NCBI GenBank assembly: GCA_035697245.1
Contig: DASSDH010000174.1
Span: 1-29,407 of the forward strand
DNA from: JACVRX01 sp035697245
Lineage (GTDB): Bacteria > Actinomycetota > Actinomycetes > Jiangellales > Jiangellaceae
Direction of reading: 5' to 3'
DNA: 29,407 nt
Of this stretch, positions 17,466 through 25,332 are shown piece by piece. Numbering within the stretch: the first letter of the stretch is position 1; every line of letters begins with the position of its first letter. The translations under genes were made by a program, and so were the position numbers. The notes under the pieces were generated by a model. The model was given only the letters and a program-made list of their open reading frames with translations, was not told the DNA's origin and ran no database searches.

Positions 17466-18290
17466 CTATCGCCGACGCCCGAGCTGGTCCAGTTCGCGCA
17501 ACACCGGCGTGCGCGCGATCACGCGCGTGAAGCTGACCTTCTCGCTGGCCAAGGTCAACGCCGTGACCAGGCCGAGGTGAGCCAGCCGGGCAGCGCGGCC
17601 ACTGCGAGCCACCAGCGCCAGGCCGAGCACGGCACCCAGCGCGTTCGCACCGGCGTCGCCGAGCATCGTCCGTTCACCGAGGTCGTCGGCGAGCACGCTG
17701 GCACCGGCCCCGAGCCCGGCGGCAGCTACTGCTCCCGCGGGTGAGGAAAATGCCAGCGGCGTATGCAGCAAGGCCACTTTCAGGGCCCGCCCTGGCCGCA
17801 GGTCCAGCAGGTTGAGCAGGTTGGCGTGCCCGGCAACTGCGGCACCGCCGATCACTGCGTCGACAGCGTTGTCACTGACGGCGGCACCCGCAGCCAGTCC
17901 CGCCGCACCGATCACGACGACCTTCACTGCTCCGCTGGTCACCTCTCCCCGGCGCAGTGCTGAGAGGTGTCCCCGCAACCCCTTGCTTGCGGCGGAGCCG
18001 CTCAGATCATCGAAGAGGCCGACGGCGCCGACAGCGCCGGCCACTACCGCACCAGTCGCTCGGGTCCGAACCGGCGTCCTTGGTGCCAGCGCCGCACCAG
18101 CTGCGGCGCCGAGGGCGACTGCCGGACCGGCCGCGAGGGTCAGGGTGCCGCCACGGTGGTTGATCCGCTCCCACCGGACGGAGCCCCCTGGCGGGTCTGC
18201 GGAGATCCGCTGGTAGACGGCCCTGGCAACCCCAGCGCCGATGACTGCCGCGGCTGCGGCGGTCACCGCCCCTCGCCTAGTAGGGGTCAC
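17466..18290 (-). CDS. MraY/WecA-like polyprenyl-phosphate sugar-1-phosphate transferase homologue
   Basis: A 274-residue membrane protein of the PF00953 type, shorter than MraY (about 360). The hallmark aspartate pair is kept in GLFDDLSG (D94, D95), and SKGLRGHL matches the basic loop after it. GHANLLNLLDLRPGRALK (154-171) corresponds to the N-x5-D-G motif, but the glycine is replaced: it reads D-L-R-P-G. TMLGDAGANALGAVLG (208-223) keeps the third catalytic aspartate, D212. The cytoplasmic HHH loop of MraY is absent. So it may bind a polyprenyl phosphate and a nucleotide sugar, but with an altered active site. The GTG start overlaps the steB stop (GTGA). A regulatory or non-catalytic role is also possible. 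Confidence 0.82.
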   Translation of the reverse strand: MTPTRRGAVTAAAAAVIGAGVARAVYQRISADPPGGSVRWERINHRGGTLTLAAGPAVALGAAAGAALAPRTPVRTRATGAVVAGAVGAVGLFDDLSGSAASKGLRGHLSALRRGEVTSGAVKVVVIGAAGLAAGAAVSDNAVDAVIGGAAVAGHANLLNLLDLRPGRALKVALLHTPLAFSSPAGAVAAAGLGAGASVLADDLGERTMLGDAGANALGAVLGLALVARSGRAARLAHLGLVTALTLASEKVSFTRVIARTPVLRELDQLGRRR

Positions 18291-19249
18291 GAGTTGTCGG
18301 CCTGGTCGTCGACCACAGGCAGAGCGCCGTCGGTGGTCCCGACTCTCCCGTACTGCCCGGATTCGCCCTGCTCCTGCTGCACGGCTGCGAAGACCACCGC
18401 GACTCGGCCTGAGCTCAGGTCGACCGAATCCACCGTCGACACGGCCGCGGCAAGGTCCTGGTCCTCCCGAACGGCCGTGATGAGGCCACCCTCCCCCGCC
18501 GCTGCCGGCGGTCCACCCACGACGGAACCGGCTGCTGCCTCGTCCAGAGCCCGGACCAACGACGTCAGCGTGCCGGTGCGCTGTTCGACGTCGTCCTCCG
18601 GCGGCGGTCCAGCTACAACCACGGCGAGAGTGGCCTGCGGGTCGTCATCTCCCTCGGCGATTTCGATGGTGGCCAGCCCAGCCTCGCCATAGCCCGTTTC
18701 GACGGCGGTGATCTGGTCGGCATCGCGGTCGGCACTGGCCTCGTCGTCAGGTCGCAACAATGCACCGGCGAGAACGGCCGCGCCCCGGTCGTATCCGTCT
18801 CCCCCGAGGGGAAGGGTCGTACCGGACACGACGAGTTCTGCGGCCAGGGCGTTGAGGGCGGGCTCGGAGTCGGGGTCGCTCCAGGTCGGCGCCACGGTCA
18901 CCGTTGACGAGATCGACGCGCCCGCGCTCTCGACCTGGCTGCGGATTCCGGCAACCTGCTCGTCGTCGGCGCCGGGAAGCACGACGAGCGCCACCCGGCG
19001 ATCGGCCAGTCGGTCGGCGACGAGCAAAGGTGCGCTGCTGTCCACGAAGGTCTCTTCGTACGCGAGGTCGGCCTCGAGGGCGACGATCTGGTCGCGCAGT
19101 TGCTGGTTCTCGTCTCGCAGCTGCGGAATCTGGTCAACGAGCGTCTGGTCCACCTGCTCGTCGAGCGGCCCGGCGCCCAGGATGATCCCGGTGGCCAAGG
19201 CGAAGAAGATGGCGATGATGGAGACCAGGTGGTAACGGAAGTCGATCAC
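18287..19249 (-). CDS. steB: SteB/MctB family envelope protein (annotated 'copper transporter')
   Basis: Orthologue by position and build of M. tuberculosis Rv1698 (MctB) and of corynebacterial SteB. The 320-residue protein has one N-terminal membrane helix (residues 9-27, IIAIFFALATGIILGAG) and then a coiled-coil (about 31-66, Gln/Leu/Glu-rich). The external domain that follows is acidic, with Gly/Pro linkers. MctB has been linked to copper efflux, while SteB acts with SteA in cell separation. From residue 2 onward there is no Met or Cys and only one His (H7), which does not favour copper binding. GTG 19249 (VIDFRYHL) is chosen because it is 1 bp after the steA stop and starts the conserved part; the frame is open 60 bp further. 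Confidence 0.9.
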   Translation of the reverse strand: MIDFRYHLVSIIAIFFALATGIILGAGPLDEQVDQTLVDQIPQLRDENQQLRDQIVALEADLAYEETFVDSSAPLLVADRLADRRVALVVLPGADDEQVAGIRSQVESAGASISSTVTVAPTWSDPDSEPALNALAAELVVSGTTLPLGGDGYDRGAAVLAGALLRPDDEASADRDADQITAVETGYGEAGLATIEIAEGDDDPQATLAVVVAGPPPEDDVEQRTGTLTSLVRALDEAAAGSVVGGPPAAAGEGGLITAVREDQDLAAAVSTVDSVDLSSGRVAVVFAAVQQEQGESGQYGRVGTTDGALPVVDDQADNS

Positions 19250-19250
19250 G

Positions 19251-20441
19251 TCAGAAAAGCCCTCGCAGCCAGAAAAGGAACCGGTCCCACCAGGAGCCGA
19301 CGACGTCAAGATATGCCTGCCCGGTCGGGGTCGCCGCCAGGGCCACGATCACCGCGAGGACGCACCCCACCAGGAGCAGCACGAGCGTCCATGCCGGGAT
19401 CCGGCTGCGATAGAGCCGGCTGACGCCCTTGGCGTCGACCAGCTTGCTACCCACTCGCAGCCGGGTCAGGAACGTGCTGGCCATCCCGGCGCGGCCCTTG
19501 TCCATGAACTCGACCAGCGTGGCGTGGGTGCCCACGGCCACGATGAGAGCAGCGCCCTTGTCGTCGGCCAGCAACATGGCGACGTCCTCGCTGGTACCGG
19601 TGGCCGGGAACGAGACGCCCCGCAGGCCGAGATGCGCCAGGCGCTCCAGGCCGGGCGCGCGGCCGTCTCGGTACGCGTGGACGACGAGCTCCGCGCCGCA
19701 GCGCAGCGCGGCGTCGGACACGGAGTCCATGTCACCGACAATCAGGTCCGGCTTGAGGCCCGCCTCGAGCAGCGCGTCGGCGCCGCCGTCGACACCGATC
19801 AGCACCGGCCGGTACTCACGGATGTAGTGGCCGAGCATGGCCAGGTCTTCTTTGTAGTCATACCCGCGGACGACGATCAGAACATGCCGGTCGCGGATCC
19901 GGGTCTCGATGTCGGGCACGCCGACACCGTCCAGCAGCAGTTCGCGCTCCCGCTTGAGGTATTCCATGGTGTTGGCCGCGAACGCCTCGAGCTGCGCGGA
20001 CAACCCCTGGCGGGCGGCTTCCAGGAGCCCGGCGACCGAGTCCTCGGTTTGCAGGTTCCCTTTCCCGATGGGAACGCTGTCCGCGGCGCCGTCCCGGAAG
20101 ATGGTGCTTCCATCGATCCGTACCCGCTCGCCTTCGTGGACCTCCGTCAGCAACTCCGGGCCGACGGAGTCGACCAGCGGGATGCCGGCCTCGACCAGGA
20201 TCTCGGGACCGAGGTTGGGGTAGCGCCCGCTGACCGACGGCCGGACATTGACCACGGCGCCGGCGCCACACGCGACCAGAGCCTCGGCGCTCACCCGGTC
20301 CAAGTCCACGTGGTCGATGATCGCGATCTCGCCCGGCTTCAGGCGCTTGGTGAGGTTCTTGGTCCGCCGGTCGACCCGCGCGACGCCGCTGACGCCTGGC
20401 AGGTCGGGCGACCTGCGCCGGCGGAGCACGGGAATTCTCAC
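19251..20441 (-). CDS. steA: Putative cytokinetic ring protein SteA
   Basis: The actinobacterial SteA family, orthologous in position to Rv1697 and implicated with SteB in daughter-cell separation in Corynebacterium. The protein is 396 residues from GTG 20441, with AGGAT 9-12 nt upstream. Residues 20-180 form the family-specific domain (ARVDRRTKNLTKRLKPGEIAI at the start, then VNVRPSVSGRYPNLGP). Residues 185-330 form a thiamin-pyrophosphokinase-like domain with GVDGGADALLEAGL (217-229) and GDMDSV (236-241). One membrane helix at 351-370 and an aromatic, membrane-hugging tail (WWDRFLFWLRGLF) follow. It lies 1 bp from steB, so the pair is cotranslated. Whether the kinase-like domain binds any nucleotide is not known. 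Confidence 0.95.
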   Translation of the reverse strand: MRIPVLRRRRSPDLPGVSGVARVDRRTKNLTKRLKPGEIAIIDHVDLDRVSAEALVACGAGAVVNVRPSVSGRYPNLGPEILVEAGIPLVDSVGPELLTEVHEGERVRIDGSTIFRDGAADSVPIGKGNLQTEDSVAGLLEAARQGLSAQLEAFAANTMEYLKRERELLLDGVGVPDIETRIRDRHVLIVVRGYDYKEDLAMLGHYIREYRPVLIGVDGGADALLEAGLKPDLIVGDMDSVSDAALRCGAELVVHAYRDGRAPGLERLAHLGLRGVSFPATGTSEDVAMLLADDKGAALIVAVGTHATLVEFMDKGRAGMASTFLTRLRVGSKLVDAKGVSRLYRSRIPAWTLVLLLVGCVLAVIVALAATPTGQAYLDVVGSWWDRFLFWLRGLF

Positions 20442-20511
20442 TGGCCGAATCCTGCCACGTCTACCCGGCGGATTCCGGGACCGGTCCGCAGCGCGAGTCC
20501 GGTCTCCCGTC

Positions 20512-22254
20512 CTAACCCCGGCTCGGCCGGCTGTTCGCCGCCGTCGCCAGCAACTCCTCGGCGTGCGCACGCGCGGTGGCCGAGCCCTCCAGCCCGGCCA
20601 GCATCCGGGACAACTCCTGCACCCGGCCGTCGTCGTCAAGCATTACGACGCCGCTGCGAGTGACCAGACCGTCGTCGCTTTTCACCACCCTGAAGTGCCG
20701 GTCGGCGAAAGCGGCGACCTGCGGTAGGTGGGTGACCACAAGCACCTGGGCGGAACGGGCCAGCCGAGCGAGCCGACGACCGACCTCGACCGCCGCCTTG
20801 CCGCCGACGCCCGCGTCGATCTCGTCGAACACGAACGTCGGCACCGGGTCGGCCCCGGCGAACACGACCTCGACGGCGAGCATCAGCCGCGACAGTTCCC
20901 CGCCAGAAGCACCTCGTTGTAGTGGCCGTAACGCTGTGCCCGGGTGCGCCGCAAACAGCATCTCGACGTCGTCGATGCCAGTCTGTCCCAAGGCGACGCT
21001 CTCGCCGTCGACCACCAGGCCGGCCGGGTCCGGCCGCCGGCTCACGGTCACCACGACACGGCTCTGCGGCATCGCCAGCGCCGTGAGCTCCGCTCCGACG
21101 GCCGCCCCGAAGCGCTCCGCCGCTGCAGCGCGCGCGGCGCTCAGCCGGCTGGCGAGCTCACCGAGCTCCGCCCGCAGGTCGGCCCCTTGCTGTCGTAGGT
21201 CATCGAGCCGTTCGTCGTCGTTGTCGAGTTCGATCAGCTGGCGGGAGGCGCGATCCGCCCAGGCCAGTACCGCATCGGCGTTTTCGCCGTACTTGCGGGT
21301 GAGGACCGACAGCACGGCCCGCCGCTCCTGCACCGCGGCGAGGCGGGCAGGATCGGTGTCGATGCTGGCCGCGTAGGACGCGAGATCGGCCGCGATGTCA
21401 GCTACCAGGTAGGACGCTTCGGCCAGCCGCCCGGCGAGCGCGGACAGGTCCCGGTCGTGATTCTGCTGGGGCTCCAGGGCGCGCCGGGCGGCGGCCACCA
21501 GGGCGAGGGCGTCCTCCGCGCCGCTCGCGGATTCGTCGGCCGCAAGGCACCCATGGGCGGTCAGTGCTGCCGCACGGAGGCCGTCGGCGTGTGCGAGCCG
21601 GGCGTCCTCGGCGGCGAGATCCGCGTCCTCGCCGGGGTTCGGCTCGACCTGCGCGATCTCCGCCAGGCCGAACCGCAGCAGGTCGGCCTCCTGGGCTCGT
21701 TCTCGGGACCGTGTCGTGATCTCGGCGAGCTCTGCCTCGACCGCTCGCAGCGCCGCATAACGGTCGACATAGCTGGACAACGGCTCCGCGACAGTCGCTC
21801 CCGCGTACCGGTCCAGTGCCTCGCGCTGCCGCGCTGGACGCAACATCCGCTGCTGGTCGCTCTGGCCGTGCACGCCGACCAGCTCCTCGGCCAACTCGGC
21901 CAGCACGCCGACCGGAACCGATCGCCCGCCGACGTAGGCGCGTGATCTTCCTTCCGCAGACACGGTTCGCGACAGCAGGAGTTCGCCGTCCTCGACGTCA
22001 CCGCCAGCTTCGATCGCCCGGGCGGCGGCGGGACCTGCCGGATCGACCAGCAGCCGGCCCTCGACGATGGCGTTCCCAACGCCCGCACGCACAGCTCCTG
22101 GGTCGGCTCGGCCGCCCATCAGCAGGCCGAGGCCGGTGACCACCATCGTCTTGCCGGCACCGGTTTCGCCGGTGAGAACGGTGAGGCCGGGCCCCAGCTG
22201 GAGTTCCGCGTCCTCGATAGCTCCGAGACCACGGATCCGGATCTCGTCGAACAC
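20512..22254 (-). CDS. recN: DNA repair protein RecN
   Basis: An SMC-like ATPase of double-strand break repair, 580 residues, normal length. Walker A is GETGAGKT (residues 29-36). The signature motif is SGGELSRLMLAVEVV and Walker B is TFVFDEIDAGVGG, with a long coiled-coil arm rich in Ala, Arg and Glu between the two ATPase halves. The GTG at 22254 starts FDEIRIRGLGAIEDA, the usual RecN N-terminus; the much longer upstream frame overlaps nadK and is a shadow. It lies 11 bp after the nadK stop and 70 bp before steA. The nadK-recN pairing is widely conserved in bacteria. No LexA box is obvious nearby. Confidence 0.97.
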   Translation of the reverse strand: MFDEIRIRGLGAIEDAELQLGPGLTVLTGETGAGKTMVVTGLGLLMGGRADPGAVRAGVGNAIVEGRLLVDPAGPAAARAIEAGGDVEDGELLLSRTVSAEGRSRAYVGGRSVPVGVLAELAEELVGVHGQSDQQRMLRPARQREALDRYAGATVAEPLSSYVDRYAALRAVEAELAEITTRSRERAQEADLLRFGLAEIAQVEPNPGEDADLAAEDARLAHADGLRAAALTAHGCLAADESASGAEDALALVAAARRALEPQQNHDRDLSALAGRLAEASYLVADIAADLASYAASIDTDPARLAAVQERRAVLSVLTRKYGENADAVLAWADRASRQLIELDNDDERLDDLRQQGADLRAELGELASRLSAARAAAAERFGAAVGAELTALAMPQSRVVVTVSRRPDPAGLVVDGESVALGQTGIDDVEMLFAAHPGTALRPLQRGASGGELSRLMLAVEVVFAGADPVPTFVFDEIDAGVGGKAAVEVGRRLARLARSAQVLVVTHLPQVAAFADRHFRVVKSDDGLVTRSGVVMLDDDGRVQELSRMLAGLEGSATARAHAEELLATAANSRPSRG

Positions 22255-22265
22255 GACCCGGCAGC

Positions 22266-23186
22266 CTACGCCGAGCCGGGACCCGTTTCCGGTTCGGCGA
22301 GCCGTGACCCTCGCCACCCTTCCACCGGAAGCGCGAACTTGGCGACCAGCCGGTCGGTGAACGGCGATCGGTGCAGCCGGGCCAGCCGGACCGGCCGCTG
22401 TCCGCGCCGCACCTCGACCCGGGCGTTCGGCGGTAGATCCACCCTCCGCCGGCCGTCGCACCACAGCACGGCTCCAGCGGTCACCGGCTGGACGGTCACC
22501 GCGAGCTCTGAGGTCGGAGCTACGACGAGTGGTCGCGCGAACAACGCGTGCGCGCTGATCGGGACCAGCAACATCGCTTCGACCTCGGGCCATACGACGG
22601 GTCCGCCGGCGCTGAACGCGTAGGCGGTCGAGCCGGTCGGTGTAGCCATCACGACACCGTCGCATCCCCAGCGCGACAGCGGCCGGCCGTCGACCTCGGT
22701 CACCAGGTCGACCATCCGCTCGCGGCTTGCCTTTTCGATACTTGCGTCGTTGAGGGCCCACTCCCGCGCGACGGCCTGTCCGTCGAGACGCACTACCACG
22801 TCGATCGTCATGCGCTCCTCGACGTGGTAGTCCTTCGCCACCACGCGTTCGACGGTGTAGCTGAGGTCGTCGCGTTCGGCCTCCGCGAGGAAGCCGATGT
22901 GCCCGAGGTTGACTCCGAGCACCGGAGTGCCCGACGGGCGGGCGACCTCCGCGCCGCGCAGGATCGTGCCGTCGCCGCCGAGGACGATCACCAGGTCACT
23001 GCCACGAGCCCCGTCGGAACCGGACACCACCTCGACATCCTCGGGCAGCGTGAGTTCGCTGCTTTCAGCTGCCAGGACCCGGACGCACAAACCCGCCTTA
23101 CGGAGTAGGCCGACGGCTTCGGTCGCCGCCTCCAGCGCCTCCGGCCTGCCGGTGTGCGTAACGACCAGCACCGATCGCTCGGTCAC
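22266..23186 (-). CDS. nadK: NAD kinase
   Basis: Makes NADP from NAD with ATP or polyphosphate. The catalytic GGDGT motif is at residues 70-74. NLGHIGFLAE and CDGVVMATPTGSTAYAFSAGGP, with the NAD-binding loop, follow at the usual distances. The last segment (PISAHALFARPLVV) is also typical. Length 306 matches Rv1695. The GTG start overlaps the tlyA stop as GTGA. The order tlyA-nadK-recN is the same as in M. tuberculosis. Compared with short NAD kinases it has a C-terminal actinobacterial extension ending in acidic and Gly-rich residues. Confidence 0.97.
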   Translation of the reverse strand: MTERSVLVVTHTGRPEALEAATEAVGLLRKAGLCVRVLAAESSELTLPEDVEVVSGSDGARGSDLVIVLGGDGTILRGAEVARPSGTPVLGVNLGHIGFLAEAERDDLSYTVERVVAKDYHVEERMTIDVVVRLDGQAVAREWALNDASIEKASRERMVDLVTEVDGRPLSRWGCDGVVMATPTGSTAYAFSAGGPVVWPEVEAMLLVPISAHALFARPLVVAPTSELAVTVQPVTAGAVLWCDGRRRVDLPPNARVEVRRGQRPVRLARLHRSPFTDRLVAKFALPVEGWRGSRLAEPETGPGSA

Positions 23187-23986
23187 TGTGGTCCCTCCCG
23201 GACGGCTCGCTCCGTCAGGGCAGGATCCAGCTGCGGCGCTCCCGCACGAAGCCAGAGGAAGTACTCGACATTCCCCGACGGGCCCGGCAACGGGCTCGCG
23301 GTGACGCCCGCCACGCCCAAGCCGAGGTCGCCGGCCGCCACCGCGACCGAGCCGACGGCCGCGGTACGCAGTGCCGGATTCCGGACGACCCCGCCCGGAC
23401 CGACGATCCCCCGACCGACCTCGAACTGCGGCTTCACCATCAGCACGAGATCACCGTCGCTCGCGGTGCAGGAGAGCAACGGCTCGAGTACAAGCCGAAG
23501 AGATATGAACGAGAGGTCCGCGACGACCAGCTCGACCGGATCACCCACCACGTCGGGTGATAGCTCCCGTACGTTGGTCCGGTCCATGACGACGACCCGC
23601 GGGTCCGTCCGCAGTGTCCACGCGAGCTGGCCGTATCCGACGTCGACCGCCACAACCTGGGCAGCTCCCCGGCGGAGGAGCACGTCGGTGAATCCGCCGG
23701 TCGACGCCCCGGCGTCCAAGCAGCGGCGACCGACGACCGCCAATCCGGCTGGTTCGAACACGTCGAGTGCACCCGCCAGCTTGTGAGCGCCGCGCGATAC
23801 GTAAGGACTCATGTCTCCAGCGCTGACCACGATCGGCTCCGCCGGTGCAACGCCGGTCGCGGGCTTCGACGCCGCTCGCCCGGAGACCGTCACGCGGCCG
23901 TCCGCGATGAGCGCGACGGCCTGCTCGCGCGAACGGGCCAGGCCACGGCGGACCAGTTCGGCGTCGAGGCGCCGGCGCGGTGGCAC
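23183..23986 (-). CDS. tlyA: TlyA family rRNA 2'-O-methyltransferase
   Basis: SAM-dependent 2'-O-methyltransferase that in mycobacteria methylates 16S C1409 and 23S C1920, making ribosomes sensitive to capreomycin. An S4 domain (RLDAELVRRGLARSREQAV) covers residues 1-60. It is followed by the FtsJ-like fold with the SAM motif CLDAGASTGGFTDVLL at about 89-104. A K-D-K-E set is visible: K69 (SRGAHKL), the aspartate in VVADLSFI, the lysine in LMVKPQFEVG and the glutamate in GNVEYFLWL. The 267 residues match the 268 of Mtb TlyA. The GTG at 23986 has AGGAG 7 nt upstream, so the longer frame to 24187 is rejected. Confidence 0.96.
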   Translation of the reverse strand: MPPRRRLDAELVRRGLARSREQAVALIADGRVTVSGRAASKPATGVAPAEPIVVSAGDMSPYVSRGAHKLAGALDVFEPAGLAVVGRRCLDAGASTGGFTDVLLRRGAAQVVAVDVGYGQLAWTLRTDPRVVVMDRTNVRELSPDVVGDPVELVVADLSFISLRLVLEPLLSCTASDGDLVLMVKPQFEVGRGIVGPGGVVRNPALRTAAVGSVAVAAGDLGLGVAGVTASPLPGPSGNVEYFLWLRAGAPQLDPALTERAVREGPQ

Positions 23987-23990
23987 CCAG

Positions 23991-24182
23991 TCACTCCTGT
24001 TCCTGGGCCAGGATGTCTCGCAACTGTTGATGCACGTCCTCGACAACCGCCGGGTGTTCGTGCACCGGCACGTCGTCCAATGATGCGAGCGGCTCGACAG
24101 CCGCGTCGACGCGACGGTCCCCGGTGGTGGCTGGGCGCGTCGCGAAGGAGGCGTCCGGGTCAACCTGTTCGTGCTCGGGCAT
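23991..24182 (-). CDS. Small conserved protein between tlyA and the HAD phosphatase
   Basis: A 63-residue acidic protein, the counterpart of Rv1693, which occupies the same place in M. tuberculosis. It has a disordered N-terminal half (DPDASFATRPATTG) and a probably helical C-terminal half, VHEHPAVVEDVHQQLRDIL. No membrane segment or known motif is present. ATG 24182 has a weak GGGAAG upstream, and the stop is 4 bp before the tlyA start; the tlyA ribosome binding site lies in its last codons. This suggests it is translated as part of the tlyA message. Function is unknown. Confidence 0.8.
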   Translation of the reverse strand: MPEHEQVDPDASFATRPATTGDRRVDAAVEPLASLDDVPVHEHPAVVEDVHQQLRDILAQEQE

Positions 24183-24216
24183 GGCACTCGCTTCCCGTCA
24201 AGGCGTGGCCGTCACG

Positions 24217-25269
24217 CTAGTACGTGCGGCTCGAGCTTGGTGGCACCGGCCAGCCGGCGGCGACGACGACGGGCTCCACGCCAGCGACTCGTCGACCCTG
24301 GTCGGCGGCGGCCCAGACAGCGCCACAGATGGCTCGAAGTAGGCCGACGGAATCGTCGGCCTCGTCCTGGTGAGAGCCGCCCTGGCCGCTTGTCTGCCGG
24401 ATGACGAGGCGGCCATGCTCGATCATTGCGGTATGTCCGCCTTGTGACGACTCGCCAGGTATGACACGGAGGTCTCCGGGCGACGCGTTGAGTGCCCTCA
24501 GGTCTCGGGCGACATAGGTGGGTCGGCTCTCCGGACCGGCAGTGATGAGGTCCAGGGCACTTGTCACACCGGTCAGGACGAGCAGGCTGTCTGTTCCCGT
24601 GCGAGCCGCCCCCGCGATGTCGGTGTCGAGCCGGTCGCCGATAACCAGCGGGTTGTGAGCTCCCGTCCGCAGCACCGCCTCGCGGTGGATCGGCGGCTCC
24701 GGCTTGCCGGCCACGACAGGTCGCCGACCGGTCGCCAGCCGGATCGCCTCGACGAGCGCCCCGTTGCCCGGCGCATTGCCCTGGGGCATCGGGATGGTGG
24801 GATCGACGTTGGACGCCACCCAGGGAAGGCCGGCCGCTACGGCGTACGCACCCTCGGCCAACAGCCGCCATCCGACGTCGGGATGAAAGCCCGACACGAC
24901 GGCAGCGGGATCGTCCGCCGCCCGGGCGACCGGGGTCAGGCCCAGCTCGGTGAGAGCTGCCACCAGCCCCTCTCCGCCCACCACGAGAACCCGGGCGCCG
25001 GCAGGGAGACGCTCCGCCAGCAGCCGGGCGGCCGCCTGTGCCGAGGTCACCACCTCGCTGGCCGACGCCGCCACCCCGAGATCGGTCAGCTGCTCCGCGA
25101 CCGCCTCCGGGCGGCGCGCTGCGTTGTTGGTGACGAAGGCCAACCGCATGCCGGCAGTGCGCGCGCTTGCCAATGCCGGCGCCGCGTGATCGACCGGCTG
25201 GGTCCCCACATAGATCACACCGTCCAGGTCCACCAGGGCGACGTCGTAGATCTCGGCAAGCGACCGCAT
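24217..25269 (-). CDS. HAD-IIA family phosphatase (probable glycerol-3-phosphate phosphatase)
   Basis: A NagD-like haloacid dehalogenase phosphatase, equivalent to Rv1692, which was shown to dephosphorylate glycerol 3-phosphate during phospholipid head-group recycling. Motif I is VDLDGVIY with D14 and D16, motif II is FVTNNA (45-50), the motif III lysine is in VAGKPEP, and motif IV is IGDRLDTDIAGA. The C2 cap (GARVLVVGGEGLVAALTELG) lies between motifs II and III. After the HAD fold there is an extension of about 80 residues (from about GGHTAMIEHGRL) without a known domain. ATG 25269 is the natural start and has GGGAAG upstream. The gene is divergent from DUF1015 across a 63-bp gap. Confidence 0.9.
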   Translation of the reverse strand: MRSLAEIYDVALVDLDGVIYVGTQPVDHAAPALASARTAGMRLAFVTNNAARRPEAVAEQLTDLGVAASASEVVTSAQAAARLLAERLPAGARVLVVGGEGLVAALTELGLTPVARAADDPAAVVSGFHPDVGWRLLAEGAYAVAAGLPWVASNVDPTIPMPQGNAPGNGALVEAIRLATGRRPVVAGKPEPPIHREAVLRTGAHNPLVIGDRLDTDIAGAARTGTDSLLVLTGVTSALDLITAGPESRPTYVARDLRALNASPGDLRVIPGESSQGGHTAMIEHGRLVIRQTSGQGGSHQDEADDSVGLLRAICGAVWAAADQGRRVAGVEPVVVAAGWPVPPSSSRTY

Positions 25270-25320
25270 GACGGCGATCTTCCCAGCCGCTTGGCACCAT
25301 GGGTCGCCGCCGCGGGAACG

Positions 25321-25326
25321 TAGCAT
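25321..25326 (+). promoter_or_regulatory. -10 element of a probable leaderless DUF1015 transcript
   Basis: TAGCAT (TANNNT) is followed by exactly six bases and then ATG 25333, the same spacing as at 11577-11582 on the other strand. The gene has no Shine-Dalgarno. No clear -35 exists at 17 bp; TTGGCA at 25291-25296 is too far away. Leaderless mRNAs are common in actinobacteria. Confidence 0.5.
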
Positions 25327-25332
25327 TCGCGG

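Noticed and set aside
20442..20639. N-terminal extension of SteA
   Set aside because: It overlaps recN, is rich in Arg, Thr and Cys, and has no resemblance to SteA. GTG 20441 has a good upstream site and gives a normal SteA start.
22255..22761. N-terminal extension of RecN
   Set aside because: It runs across nadK in another frame, and RecN proteins start close to FDEIRIRGLG.
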